In this document: piece after piece, positions 50,634 to 60,531 of the stretch
Numbering within the stretch: position 1 is the stretch's first letter
Layout: each line of letters opens with the position of its first letter
DNA from: Prorocentrum cordatum
Lineage: Eukaryota > Sar > Dinophyceae > Prorocentrales > Prorocentraceae
Length of the DNA: 64,000 nt
Reading direction: 5' to 3'
NCBI GenBank assembly: GCA_963575745.1
Contig: CAUYUJ010003003.1
Location: 459,041-523,040 of the forward strand
Translations under genes and position numbers: made by a program
The notes under the pieces: model-generated
What the model saw: only the letters and a program-made list of their open reading frames with translations
Told to the model about the DNA's origin: nothing
Database searches by the model: none

Positions 50634-50770
50634 CTCCTCCTCCTCCTCCTCCTCTTCCTCCTCCTCCTCCTCCTCCTCCTCCTCGTTCCTCCTCCTCCTC
50701 CTCCTCCTCCTCCTCCTCCTCCTCCTCCTCCTCCTCGTTCCTCCTCCTCCTCCTCCTCCTCCTCCTCCTC
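50634..50770. repeat. (CCT)n microsatellite, tandem blocks
   Basis: Three CCT blocks separated by two CTCGTTCCTC breaks. Confidence 0.95.
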
Positions 50771-51069
50771 GGGGGAAGACGCGAATCGGCCCCGCGAGGT
50801 TCCCAGACGCGGGGCAGCCAGAGTGGATTGGCTGGCCCCCGTGAGCGCTGGCCCCCTTGGCGTGAGCACCGGATTGACTGCCCTTGCGGCAAGCGGCTGG
50901 CGCGCCGCACCGCGAGGGGGCCGTGGCCAAGCGCCCCCCCGCCAGCCGAGGTCCCCGAGGCATGAAGCGTGAGGCGCAGCGCCGACCCGTTTCCGCGCCC
51001 ACGCCTGCGCCCCGTTCTGGGCGAGCAGCGACTGCACCGCCTCCTCTGGAAGGGTTCCCAACTTAGATT

Positions 51070-51278
51070 TGGACGCCCGAAATGGGTACGGAAAAAATGG
51101 GTACAATGCCCAAGAACAAATGTTGTCCCAAACCAACAGCGGCCGCTGTTAGGCAGGCGGCCTTCTGTCTCGAATGGACACAGGCCGCGGCGGCGTGGAC
51201 AGCGAATCCTGTTCAAAATGAACAGGGACTGCTGTTGGGCATTGTACCCATTCTTTTGGTACCCATTTCGGGCGTCCA
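51070..51278. mobile_element. MITE-like element with 43-bp terminal inverted repeats
   Basis: Left tggacgcccgaaatgggtac..aatgggtacaatgcccaa mirrors right ttgggcattgtacccatt..gtacccatttcgggcgtcca. Second-level stems ctgttcaaaatgaacag are also present. Flanks cttagatt and gattagacc share GATT, a possible 4-bp target duplication. Confidence 0.8.
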
Positions 51279-51423
51279 GATTAGACCCGAGCAAACGGGG
51301 TCAGAGGTTCGCGCCGCACCCGGATGCATGGGCGACGCCGGCGATGCATCGGCGCCGCGGGCGCGAAGAAAGCCGGGCCCCGCATCGAGCCGCATCGTCG
51401 ATGCATCGGCGATGCGGCGGGAT

Positions 51424-51650
51424 CCGACCGTGCCGGCATTCCTGTAGGCCTGCCACGAGATACGCTTAGAACAAAATAATGTTCACATCACCAAAACAAG
51501 GCTCGCATGACATGAAGACGATGTATTCGGGCAAGACGGTCTCAGCCAGAACTGCTCCAGGCGCATTCCGTGCAAACCACGAGAGAATGTTAGAACAGTA
51601 CTCGGTGGGCCTATGGGTATAGCTCAGGGCGCTTCGCCACTGCTGGAATG
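51424..51650 (+). mobile_element. GTTCTTAGAAC-rich dispersed element, copy d (diverged)
   Basis: ccgaccgtgccggcattcct, gtaggcctgccacgagatac, cagccagaactgctcc, aaaccacgagagaatgttag, gtgggcctatgggtatagct, cgcttcgccactgctgg. Confidence 0.75.
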
Positions 51651-51979
51651 TGGGAGGCCTGGGCCCCCCGGAAGGGCCAACCAACGGCACAAGCATGCGC
51701 CGGCGGGGCTCCGCGCAGCGGGGAGCTTACCAGCCTGGAACATTTATCCCCATCCCTATGCTGGGCACCTTCTCATCACGATGCCAATCTTGGGGACTCC
51801 CTTGTTTTTCGAGGGCGAACCCCTAAGCTTGTCGTCGCATTTGGGCGTGCCAATCTTAGGGACAGGGATACGTTCGAGGCTGGCAAGGAGCGCTCGAATC
51901 ATCGGCGCCAGGACCCCCCGCCGCCGCCAGGGAAGCGGGGGGGGGGGGGGGGGGCTGAAGGCCGACCGGGGTCCGCGCG

Positions 51980-52390
51980 TGGCCCCTCCTCCTCCCCCCC
52001 TCCTCCTCCTCCCTCCTCCTCCTCCTCCTCCTCCTCTCCTCCTCCTCTCCTCCTCCTCCTCCTCCTCCTCCTCCTCCTCCTCCTCCTCCTCCTTCCTCCT
52101 CCTCCCCTCCTCCTCCTCCTCCTCCTCCTCCCCCTCCCCTCCCCCTCCTCCCCCCTCCCCCTCCCCCTCCCCTCCCTCCTCCTCCCTCCCCTCCCTCCTC
52201 CTCCTCCTCCTCCTCCTCCTCCCTCCTCCCTCCTCCTCCTCCTCCTCCTCCTCCTCCTCCTCCTCTCCTCCTCCTCCCTCCTCTCCTCCTCCTCCTCCTC
52301 CTCCTCCTCCTCCTCCTCCTCCTCCTCCTCCTCCTCCTCCTCCTCCTCCTCCTCCTCCTCCTCCTCCTCCTCCTCCTCCTCCTTCCTCCC
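51980..52390. repeat. (CCT)n microsatellite of about 400 bp
   Basis: Longest CCT tract in the window, with CCCCTCC and TCCCTCC variants, preceded by a run of about 18 G (51940-51955). Long Pro, Ser or Glu/Gly frames through it are artefacts. Confidence 0.97.
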
Positions 52391-52639
52391 TGTGCCTGAG
52401 GCCTCCCCTGAGAGCCCTGAGGCTGAGGCCTCCCCTCCATGGAGGAGGAGCCCGAGGGCGGGCCCCAGAGACGGAGGAGGAGCACGTCGCCGTGGAGCGG
52501 GAGTCCTCGTCGCCGGAGCTCTGGGCCCCATCGCCGGGGTCTCTGGCGGCCGCTTGGGCCGTTGGAGGCGGCTCCAGCGCCCCAGGGAGCGCCCTCGGCG
52601 AGGCGCAGCTTCCAGGAATGCATCCTGAGGAGGCAGGCT

Positions 52640-52765
52640 GCGGCTGAGGCTGAGGCAGGCTGATGCTGAGGCAGGTTGAGGCTGAGGCTGAGGCTGATGC
52701 AGGCTGAGGCTGAGGCAGGCTGAGGCTGAGGCCGAGGCTGAAGGCAGATTGAGGCTGAGAGGCCC
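52640..52765. repeat. GAGGCT hexamer tract
   Basis: Reverse complement of the CAGCCT satellite at 20372-21592, including the ccgaggctgaaggcagattg higher-order junction. Confidence 0.9.
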
Positions 52766-53084
52766 CTGGGAGTCCATGAGCGCGCCCGAAAAGACCAACC
52801 TCGAAGACGCCCGGAAACCACCTGGCCTGGGTGCCAGTGAGCGCGCCAGCGTGGGCGCGCGTGCGACAGTCGGTGCACTTCGCAATAGAAGAGCGCCACG
52901 TCAGCCGGGGAGCCAAAAGTGAACCGATTGGATTCTTTAGTTAGGCCACCATGCGTTTTCTGTGCACACGCAACCATGCTGGCTTCCACCAGACACCGTC
53001 GGAGATCTGGCGTGTCCCTCTCGACTCGGGGATCTTCTGACCCTGGTCGATCCAGATCCGGGTCAGCCAGGCCTCGCAGCATCC

Positions 53085-53183
53085 TGCAAGATCCTGCACC
53101 CAAGCCCGGGTCAAGGCGAAGGATCCTGCAGGATCCTGCGGGACACTGCACCCAAACCCGGGTCAATGCGACCCTGGCCATGC
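53085..53183. repeat. CAGGATCCTGCA-rich dispersed repeat, copy 2
   Basis: agatcctgcacccaagcccg, ggtcaaggcgaaggatcctg, caggatcctgcgggacactg, cacccaaacccgggtcaatg, cgaccctggccatgcagg; matches 8395-8535. Confidence 0.8.
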
Positions 53184-53247
53184 AGGAGGAGGAGGAGGAG
53201 GAGGAGGGAGGAGGAGGAGATGGAGGAGGAGGAGGAGGAGGAGGAGG
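53184..53247. repeat. (GGA)n tract flanking the LINE-2 3' end
   Basis: GGA units with one GGAGAT break. Along LINE-2 it is (TCC)n, joined to ...CTGCACCCTGCACC with no poly(A). Confidence 0.93.
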
Positions 53248-53399
53248 GTGCAGGGTGCAGGCAACCAAGAGTACGCCAGCAGGACTGACATACCTCAGCA
53301 CAAAACTGGGGACAAACAAAAACAAAGCCACACCAGGAAAAGCGAGGGGCCCCAGGACCGCACACGCCAGGATCCAGGGGGGCACAGCCCAAGGACAGC

Positions 53400-56300
53400 C
53401 TATGGCGGGGGCTTGGGGTCCCCTCCTCGCTGTCGTGGCTCGAGCCCACGGCTGATCCTGTCGATCGCCCTGAGCTGGCTCCTCCGAGTGCTGAGGTTGT
53501 CCGAGAGGCCTACACACTCACGCTTCAGCTTCCTGAGACTATTAACCTGCCACACTGAACAATGCCCTGCACAACGACGGCAACAATACATTGAATTAAC
53601 ACGAAAAACGTCGTGCCCAAGAGTCCCGCACTCCAGGATGAGGGGGTCTATATCATCCCCTGAGGCCCCGTCGAGCACAGGTGGCTGGGAGGGGCCTCCT
53701 TCGGCCTCCGCGGGGGCTCCTTGGGGCTCCAAGGCGGCAGCAGCATCTAAAGCAGCGGCAACGCGCTCATCACTCACTGGCTTCTCCCACTCATCGAGGG
53801 ACGTCCTGAAGAACTCATTTGTGAGGGCCTGGGTGACCTTGCTGGGCGCACACTTCCGACCACCACCAACACGCAGATTGTCGAAGGATGCAGGCGCGCG
53901 GGCGGAGGCCCCACACATTCTACACTTGAAAACGCCCGTCTTGACGTTTTTGCACAAGACATGATCATCCGCTTTTTGAAAGAGCACAGGCGCACGAATC
54001 TCCACTGGACGGGGCCCTGGAAACACATCACGGCCGTACTTCTGAGACTCCACCACCCTCTGGATTCCCCAGGACACATACTGAAGAACCTGTCGGTGCT
54101 CTTTCAGGGCGGTCATCACACTCTCAGTCGTCACCTTTGCGACAGCATGTTGAGCAGCGCCGACTCTTGCGAAAAAATCCGCCCAGGCATTGCCGAGCCA
54201 ATCTTGAATTTCCAAGGTACCAGCCCCCCCCAACACCACAGCTTCGATGTCTCGATGCGCAGGGGTCCACTGGAATGCTGGAGGCGGCAGCTTCTTGTCC
54301 CGCTTCTCAGCCGCAATAAAAATATCTCTCCACACTCGTGCATGCTGCGTTCGGCCGTGCTGAAGCTCGTCCACCCAAGTATTCCCCTCCTCCACCAAAG
54401 AGAGTAAATCGCTCACGAAAACCTCGTGGTTTGGATGAACAACCAGCCCCATTCGTATAGCATATCTTTCAGCACGGCCGACTGTCTGGATTAGATACGG
54501 CAATGGGCCGAAAATCGCCCGCTTCGGCAAGAAAGTGTCGGGGTCCAACTGGCATAGGCCCCAGCCACACCTCCTGGTTTCTGGCACATTCGACCCGAAC
54601 CCCGAACCGTCCGTGTACGACTTTGGCCCCCATTGCCCCTCTGTATCGCCCCAATACAAAACTTCTGAACTCACAGACTCCCTCGGAGGTAGCCCGACAG
54701 GAAGCTCAGGGATCCCATAGACAGGATATGTGTAGTCCCATTCGGGACGGCCTGCCCCGACTCCAGAATTCACCAGGCGATCTCGCACTTCGACGAGCTG
54801 TTCAGGCAGAGCAGCAAATTCATCATCGGGGTCGCCCTCCAAGAGAGCAGGGCAATCGTACAGGATGTGGCCCCAGCATTCGTTGATCTGGCGACCACAA
54901 GCTGCGCAAGGACGGAAGCGGCCTCCCGCCTTCAAATCCAGCCTGGCAGGTATAGGGATACCGTCGGCCCAATGTGCCTGAATCGCTCCCAGACGCTTCA
55001 CACAACGAATCCCCTTTATCGCATACCTGAGGGCCCTATGCCAGACTGGAATAGCTTCTCCTTCGCCCACAGTATAAAGATGCCGCAAGAGGCGGCCGTG
55101 TTGCCACCTCTGCACTCCCTCTATCAAGAAGTGCTTGAAATCTGCTGGGCTCAACATCCTGAGGTCGTAGACTCGGCCTAGGTCGCCCCTAACTACGTGG
55201 CTGGCGACGAGGTCCCAAGAGATCCTTCGGAGCGACAGCCATGTGGCCGCCATGGGGCCCCTGGCCTGGGCCCATGCGGCCTTCTGCGAGCCCCCGAACT
55301 TCTCGTTGAGCTTCTCCCAGGCCCTGTGAAGCCTGCTCGGTTGAACCCTGGAGTCCCAGATCCATTCCGAAAACTTAATCACAACCTGCAGAGTCGCATG
55401 GTATATGGGGTCATACTGGTCATTCTTATGCGAGATCAAATACGCCGTGAGCCCCGTGGAGGATCTGCCAGGAGCCCCATTGAGGACCGCCGCGAACAGC
55501 CTGAGCTCCTTCAAAGCCGAGTCGCTCACCCCCGCCACAGTGGCGCCGTGGCCCACTGACGGCAGGGCTCCAGTCCTCCACAACGATGTCACTCGCCTGC
55601 CTGTCGCCCTTCGCAGCATGGTGAAACGCTGGCGGCGATCTCTAAAACTGGTCAGGCGACGCTTCTCAATCCTACGCAAAACTCGAGGACCAGACAACTC
55701 GTGGCCTAAGTTCCTCATGTGGGCCTTGAACGGGATCTTCATGGAGCCCATGTACTTACTGACGGTCTTCCAAAGACGTTTTTTCCCAGGGATCCCGCCT
55801 GACTTCGCAGCATTTAAAACCATACCCAGCCCCTTGGAGTCGTGGACGAAGCCCTTGGCCGCAATGGCCAGATACTTGAGGTCCTCAGGGGCCTTCGAGA
55901 TGGACTGAAGCCCGACATCATCCATGAGGGTGCGGGGCGTGATCGTGACCGAGACCTGGTTTGCTCTGCTGACAGCCCTATACGTGAGCAGGTAGAGGAG
56001 GAACGTAGCATGCGTGCATCCCGCCAGAATTCCTTGGAAAGATACCTGCCCGACCGATACGCTACCAAACGCACGAATCCTTCGCGGCTGCTGGTAACTG
56101 CACACGAGCATCCACAGCAATCGCATAGAGAACCCCAAGGCTCTCCCTTCCCGCAACAAAGCGTGCGGGTCTACCATCTCGTAGCACTTGGACATATCCA
56201 AAAGAATCGTGCATGTGTTCTCACCTAGCAACTCGGCAATCTCCTGCTGCAAATTGTGGTCGAATGCCGAATCGCTCGAAGTCTGCCCCGATTTTGTGCC

Positions 56301-59249
56301 CCACATCTCATGACAGGCATAGCGATCCTGCCACTCCCTCGAAATCGGTCGTCTGAGTTTCCCCCATACACGTATCAATGTGTTACTCAGAACAATTAAT
56401 CGGTGATCGCCATCGGGTTTCGGCAGTCGCACGAGTTCGCTGTATATTCGATCTGCTGGCCAGCACAACCACCGTTCACACAGCATGAAGAGGTTGCCGA
56501 TTGCTTGGAGCGCGCCGTCGGACAGGACGTCCAGACTCCTCGGCGCCAACCTCGTAGGGCCAGCAGCTGTCTTGGTCGAAAAAGACCTTACCACATTCCT
56601 TACATCAGTAGAAGAGATATGGGGGAGAGCTTCCCACTCGCTGGAATCCGAAGGAAGATCAGGCGCTTGAAGCCGATGATGCGTCCATACCTTGGACCAA
56701 TGCCGCAAAGTCTGGTCCGCTAGCTGGTATGGCTGAGACTCCTGACAATATTGGAGTACTTCAGCTTGTGCTCGGACTTTGGACATCGCGTGGGCCCGGC
56801 TGGCCCCTTCCAAGAAAGACTCGCGAGCCCATTCTCTCCAAATCTTTTCCGTTCTAGAACGCTCCTGGCCTAAAACCTTGTCGGCCTGGGTGGATATGGC
56901 ATCGGTGATACTCTCAAAAATAGGATCGACTATCATCACCAACCCTTTTTGCAGAAATTCACTGAACTCCTCACCCAATTCCTTGAGCACCCACTGCTCA
57001 GCAGAAATCTTGTCACAGTATCTTCCAGCCTCGTCGAACGCCTGCAGCACCTTGAAGTACTGCATCTCAGTTAACGTGCACACCGCACTACATATTCGAA
57101 GCCGCTCACAAAAACGGTGCAGCTTGTCCTTCTCCGACCGCAGGTGGGCAACCCAACGCTTCGCCGTGGCCCACGCAGCCACCTTGGAGTCTCGATACTC
57201 TCGCCTTCGAGGTGGAGTCCATGTCATTTGTTCCCATTTGAATCGTGGGGGTCCAGCTCGTCCGACGAATTCCTTGGCCTTTGAATCGACTTTGTCAAAC
57301 CTCCCAGCAATCTCGAAATCAACGCCATCAAGTACTGCGTCCCACACACGCGGTAGGTCACTGGACGACTGCACAGACTCAAACATGCCTTTGATCCCTT
57401 CCCAATTGTACGGGTACCTCGCACATCCCACTGGTGGAATCGGAGGGAACTTCCTCGGTTCATCAGCTACTCGACACCACATGGGCCTGTCCGATCCGTG
57501 GACCACTAGCTGCACAGGAAAATGTGGGGGTGGAATGGTGGCTTGGGCATTCAAAACAACCGCCTGCCTGTCAAGTCTGGGAACCAGGTTGCTGGCGGCC
57601 AGAAAATAATCAATCTTGGAAGAACCAGCGTCGGTAATGCACGTGGCCTCCGAAGGAACAAACGCCAAGCCAGCAAGCTTCTCGACCCATCCCTTGACAT
57701 TGACGGCATAGAAGTCGCAGTTCCAATCACCGCCTATAACCCAGTCCAGTCCCAGAGCCTGCCACTGAGCTATCCTCTGCACAACTGCCCAAAGTATAGC
57801 AAAATTTTCCCCAGTCATGCCTATCGCCGTCACAAAGTAAACGCTAGTAAAGACAATGCCACCTGGGACCCCACATTGCACGTGGGCACATACCGCTCTT
57901 CCAGGATATATCACATGGCTACCGTCGGGGGGGGCGGTGATGGTAATGTTGGTGCGAGCAAAAACCACCACCCCACTCGAGTTGGACGTGGTCGACTCGC
58001 CCGTCTCTAAAGCTGCTGACCACAGCCCGTGCCAGCCTGCATCCCGCGCCCTATTCTGAAATTCTCCCAAACGGGCCTCCACGACTCTGGTCTCCTGCGC
58101 CAAGAGAACCGAGCCCTGGTACTCCGAGAGATACTCAAACAGCGGCCCATGCGAGCCAGCATTGACTGTCGTAATGCAACATCGTCTAGCCGACCTCGTA
58201 CCTGTGAGAGGTGGACCATCAGCAGCCTCGGTCGGGGCAATGACCGCGGGCTGCCCCCAACCGCCTGAACCAGCCGACCTAGACGTCGAACTGCCAGCAC
58301 TTGGCCCACCACCAGGGGCAGAGAACTGCCGAGTCGCCGAACTCGCCGCTGTCCTGGAACAGGAGGCCGACGCCGAAGCCCAAGCCCCTGGCCCACTACC
58401 AGGGGCAGACAAGAAACTGGTGGAAGCCGATGTACTCCACATACCAGCCTTCACTGGGGTAGGGCTTCCACTGGCCTCATTCACGCAATCACCTGCGCCA
58501 GTCAGCCCGACAACAGGTCCAGCGCTTCCGAGCACACAGCGGTCGCCCTCTATAAGCGCAGGGACGAAGGTAGGTCCCAGAACTGCACCAGGGGCAGAGA
58601 ACTGCCGAGTCGCCGAACTCGCCGCTGTCCTGGAACAGGAGGCCGACGCCGAAGCCCCAGCACCTGGCCCACTACCAGGGGCAGACAAGAACCTGGTGGA
58701 AGCCCTTGTACTCCACATACCAGCATTCACTGGGGAAGGGCTTCCACTGGCCTCATTCACGCAATCACCCGCGCCAGTCAGCCCGACAACAGGTCCAGCG
58801 CTTCCGAGCACACAGCGGTCGCCCTCTATAAGCGAAGGGACGGGGGTAGGTCCCAGAACTGCAATGTTTGACCCATCACGTGAAGTCGCACATCGACTCC
58901 ATGAGGAAACGCTCCCACTGGCCTCATTCACGCAATCACCTGTGCCAGTCGGCCCGACAACAGGTCCAGCGCTTCCGAGCACACAGCGGTCGCCCTCTGT
59001 AGCCGTTGGGACCGAAGCAGGTCCCATCCCTGCAAAGTATGTACCATCACCTGAAGTTGCACATCGACTCCATGAGAGAGGGCTTCCACTGGCCTCCTTC
59101 TCGCAATCACCAGTGCCAGTCAGCCCGACAACAGGTCCAGCGCTTCCGAGTACACAGCGGTCGCCACTCGAGCCCAACATTCCTTCCGTTCGCAGGGAAG
59201 GTCCTGCACTTTCCGAAACAACCATCATTCCAATAAAGATTCCAACCAT
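53400..59249 (-). CDS. LINE-2 ORF2: endonuclease, reverse transcriptase, RNase H and zinc fingers
   Basis: From ATG 59249 (MVGIFIGMMVVSESAG) to TAG 53402-53400, 1,949 residues. Order: tandem repeats (about 10-355); endonuclease (about 380-605) with VLLAQETRV, DWVIGGDWNCDF and SSKIDYFLA; reverse transcriptase (about 940-1120) with HRLIVLSNTLIRVWGKL, motif A CTILLDMSKCYEMVD, motif B GILAGCTHATF and motif C RTLMDDVGLQ (LMDD in place of YxDD); LWRTGALP; a CAACGRQINECWGHILYDC finger (about 1450); RNase H (about 1543-1700) with YTDGSGFG, VGRAERYAIRMG, VFVSDLLSLV and WTPAHRD..GNAWADFFA; then FKCRMCGASA and MYCCRRCAGHC. A single frame carries everything, unlike LINE-1. The frame is also open upstream through ORF1 to 60380. 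The ATG lies 31 nt after the ORF1 stop, in +1, allowing reinitiation or frameshifting. Confidence 0.94.
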   Translation of the reverse strand: MVGIFIGMMVVSESAGPSLRTEGMLGSSGDRCVLGSAGPVVGLTGTGDCEKEASGSPLSWSRCATSGDGTYFAGMGPASVPTATEGDRCVLGSAGPVVGPTGTGDCVNEASGSVSSWSRCATSRDGSNIAVLGPTPVPSLIEGDRCVLGSAGPVVGLTGAGDCVNEASGSPSPVNAGMWSTRASTRFLSAPGSGPGAGASASASCSRTAASSATRQFSAPGAVLGPTFVPALIEGDRCVLGSAGPVVGLTGAGDCVNEASGSPTPVKAGMWSTSASTSFLSAPGSGPGAWASASASCSRTAASSATRQFSAPGGGPSAGSSTSRSAGSGGWGQPAVIAPTEAADGPPLTGTRSARRCCITTVNAGSHGPLFEYLSEYQGSVLLAQETRVVEARLGEFQNRARDAGWHGLWSAALETGESTTSNSSGVVVFARTNITITAPPDGSHVIYPGRAVCAHVQCGVPGGIVFTSVYFVTAIGMTGENFAILWAVVQRIAQWQALGLDWVIGGDWNCDFYAVNVKGWVEKLAGLAFVPSEATCITDAGSSKIDYFLAASNLVPRLDRQAVVLNAQATIPPPHFPVQLVVHGSDRPMWCRVADEPRKFPPIPPVGCARYPYNWEGIKGMFESVQSSSDLPRVWDAVLDGVDFEIAGRFDKVDSKAKEFVGRAGPPRFKWEQMTWTPPRRREYRDSKVAAWATAKRWVAHLRSEKDKLHRFCERLRICSAVCTLTEMQYFKVLQAFDEAGRYCDKISAEQWVLKELGEEFSEFLQKGLVMIVDPIFESITDAISTQADKVLGQERSRTEKIWREWARESFLEGASRAHAMSKVRAQAEVLQYCQESQPYQLADQTLRHWSKVWTHHRLQAPDLPSDSSEWEALPHISSTDVRNVVRSFSTKTAAGPTRLAPRSLDVLSDGALQAIGNLFMLCERWLCWPADRIYSELVRLPKPDGDHRLIVLSNTLIRVWGKLRRPISREWQDRYACHEMWGTKSGQTSSDSAFDHNLQQEIAELLGENTCTILLDMSKCYEMVDPHALLREGRALGFSMRLLWMLVCSYQQPRRIRAFGSVSVGQVSFQGILAGCTHATFLLYLLTYRAVSRANQVSVTITPRTLMDDVGLQSISKAPEDLKYLAIAAKGFVHDSKGLGMVLNAAKSGGIPGKKRLWKTVSKYMGSMKIPFKAHMRNLGHELSGPRVLRRIEKRRLTSFRDRRQRFTMLRRATGRRVTSLWRTGALPSVGHGATVAGVSDSALKELRLFAAVLNGAPGRSSTGLTAYLISHKNDQYDPIYHATLQVVIKFSEWIWDSRVQPSRLHRAWEKLNEKFGGSQKAAWAQARGPMAATWLSLRRISWDLVASHVVRGDLGRVYDLRMLSPADFKHFLIEGVQRWQHGRLLRHLYTVGEGEAIPVWHRALRYAIKGIRCVKRLGAIQAHWADGIPIPARLDLKAGGRFRPCAACGRQINECWGHILYDCPALLEGDPDDEFAALPEQLVEVRDRLVNSGVGAGRPEWDYTYPVYGIPELPVGLPPRESVSSEVLYWGDTEGQWGPKSYTDGSGFGSNVPETRRCGWGLCQLDPDTFLPKRAIFGPLPYLIQTVGRAERYAIRMGLVVHPNHEVFVSDLLSLVEEGNTWVDELQHGRTQHARVWRDIFIAAEKRDKKLPPPAFQWTPAHRDIEAVVLGGAGTLEIQDWLGNAWADFFARVGAAQHAVAKVTTESVMTALKEHRQVLQYVSWGIQRVVESQKYGRDVFPGPRPVEIRAPVLFQKADDHVLCKNVKTGVFKCRMCGASARAPASFDNLRVGGGRKCAPSKVTQALTNEFFRTSLDEWEKPVSDERVAAALDAAAALEPQGAPAEAEGGPSQPPVLDGASGDDIDPLILECGTLGHDVFRVNSMYCCRRCAGHCSVWQVNSLRKLKRECVGLSDNLSTRRSQLRAIDRISRGLEPRQRGGDPKPPP
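58310..59215. repeat. Tandem coding repeats in the ORF2 linker of LINE-2
   Basis: Two 276-bp units (for example gagaactgccgag at 58321 and 58597) and 171-bp units (ctggcctc at 58747, 58918 and 59089) share the block encoding GDRCVLGSAGPVVGLTGAGD C, present five times. Both periods are multiples of three (92 and 57 codons). Confidence 0.95.
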
Positions 59250-59280
59250 CACACTGAACGTATTGAACACAAGCGAGATC

Positions 59281-60354
59281 CTACTCGGCCGACGGCTTCT
59301 GCCGCTTGCACATGGAGAGGTAGCTCGTCTGCATCTTCCTGATCTTGCCTCGCAACATCTCCGCGTCATCCGTGGGTTGGGCTGGAATCCCTGCTGCGTC
59401 CAGAGTAGCCCGCAGATCATCCACGTCCATGGACTCAACATGTGGCGCAGGGTCCTCCTCGGGCGTCTGTTGCGGTTGCTGCTGTGGCTCTTCCTGGGGT
59501 GGCTGCGCCGCAGGGAGTTCGCCGAGCTTCTTGATCGTGGCCGCCATCGCCTGCAGCTCATCCAACAACTCTGGAGGAACCCCCAGCCCAGAAGCAACCG
59601 CCCCCAGCTGCTCGACCGACACAGAGAGCGTGGGGAGCATTTGCCGCAACGAAGGAGGCCCTTCACCACTGCCCTCGGGTGGCTGAGCCTTGGACATGGT
59701 TGCCCTCGTCTCACACTCAAGCCGCAGGACCTCCTCCTTGGCCTCCACCAAACGCGTGTCGAGGCTCTCCAAGACCGTCTGGAGCTCGTTGATCTTGCTC
59801 TGCTGCTCATCGCGGGCCTTCTGCAGCTGCGTTTCCTTATGCCGAGCACTTTGAAGCCTGTTCGCCAAACTGCGGGCCTGCTCTTCAACTGGTCTGTCAG
59901 CGAACAAGGCCGTCTCGAGGGCAGACTTCTCGTCTCGGTACCGTCTGAGCAGCTCCTCGTCCTGGGAAAAGCCTCCGCTAGCCACCTGCTTGATGAGACC
60001 TTCCAGGTACTTGATCCTGCTGCGCTTGTCACATTGCTTAGAATCAGCAGCCCAAGGATGAGGGTTCCCAGTACCTGAATCAGGGGGAGAACGCCTTGTT
60101 GCTTGAAGCTGTCTGACTTGCTCTTGAAGCTCCGCACACTTGGCCTCGAGAGTGGCAGACCGAGTAGAAGTGCTTGGAGATTCCGACTGCTTGAGATTCT
60201 CTTTGAAGCACACGGACTTGTGCAGGCTGCACTGGCGGCAGTACGTGACCCCTGCCTTGTTGAACCAGGGTTTCTTCGTGACAGCGTGGACGCAAAATCG
60301 ACAGGTCCAATTCTCACTCTCATTCTGCCGCCGCCTCGCCGCCTTCGAAGACAT
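59281..60354 (-). CDS. LINE-2 ORF1: zinc-finger and coiled-coil protein
   Basis: 357 residues from ATG 60354 (MSSKAARRRQNESENW) to TAG 59283-59281. Zinc finger: W16-T-C18-x2-C21, then C39-x2-C42 (NWTCRFC ... TYCRQC). A long Glu/Gln/Lys/Leu-rich coiled coil spans about 65-220 (LRRYRDEKSALETALFA, RHKETQLQKARDEQQSK, INELQTVLESLDTRLVEAKE), then a Pro/Gln-rich segment and a C-terminal helix-like AEMLRGKIRKMQTSYLSMCK. The assumed role is RNA binding and multimerisation. The start was chosen because upstream extension has no ATG in frame and the finger lies directly after it. Confidence 0.87.
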   Translation of the reverse strand: MSSKAARRRQNESENWTCRFCVHAVTKKPWFNKAGVTYCRQCSLHKSVCFKENLKQSESPSTSTRSATLEAKCAELQEQVRQLQATRRSPPDSGTGNPHPWAADSKQCDKRSRIKYLEGLIKQVASGGFSQDEELLRRYRDEKSALETALFADRPVEEQARSLANRLQSARHKETQLQKARDEQQSKINELQTVLESLDTRLVEAKEEVLRLECETRATMSKAQPPEGSGEGPPSLRQMLPTLSVSVEQLGAVASGLGVPPELLDELQAMAATIKKLGELPAAQPPQEEPQQQPQQTPEEDPAPHVESMDVDDLRATLDAAGIPAQPTDDAEMLRGKIRKMQTSYLSMCKRQKPSAE

Positions 60355-60509
60355 GGAATGGCTCGGGAAATCCGAGCCACGTGGTGTAGCAGCTGCTGGG
60401 GCGATCCAGCACTGCAAAGAAACTGATCGGGCGCAAGCGCCCTCGCACTGCCGCGGTGTCAGCGGTGTCCGTTTCTGCCTATGCGGGCTCAGCCCGCCAA
60501 GACAAAGCT

Positions 60510-60531
60510 CTTGAGCCAAAATGGCTACGGT
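60510..60531 (-). promoter_or_regulatory. Inner DinoSL copy of LINE-2
   Basis: A, CCGTAGCCATTTT, GGCTCAAG on the minus strand (D = A), followed by AGCTTTGTC. There is no GT donor after CAAG, so it is a retained leader, not an SL RNA gene. Confidence 0.96.

Noticed and set aside
51600-51650. tRNA gene (tatagctcagggcg resembles an A box)
   Set aside because: No B box or cloverleaf arms follow; the segment is part of the dispersed GTTCTTAGAAC element.
51980-52390. Long Pro-, Ser- and Glu/Gly-rich frames of 300-550 codons
   Set aside because: Generated by the 400-bp CCT microsatellite and neighbouring repeats.
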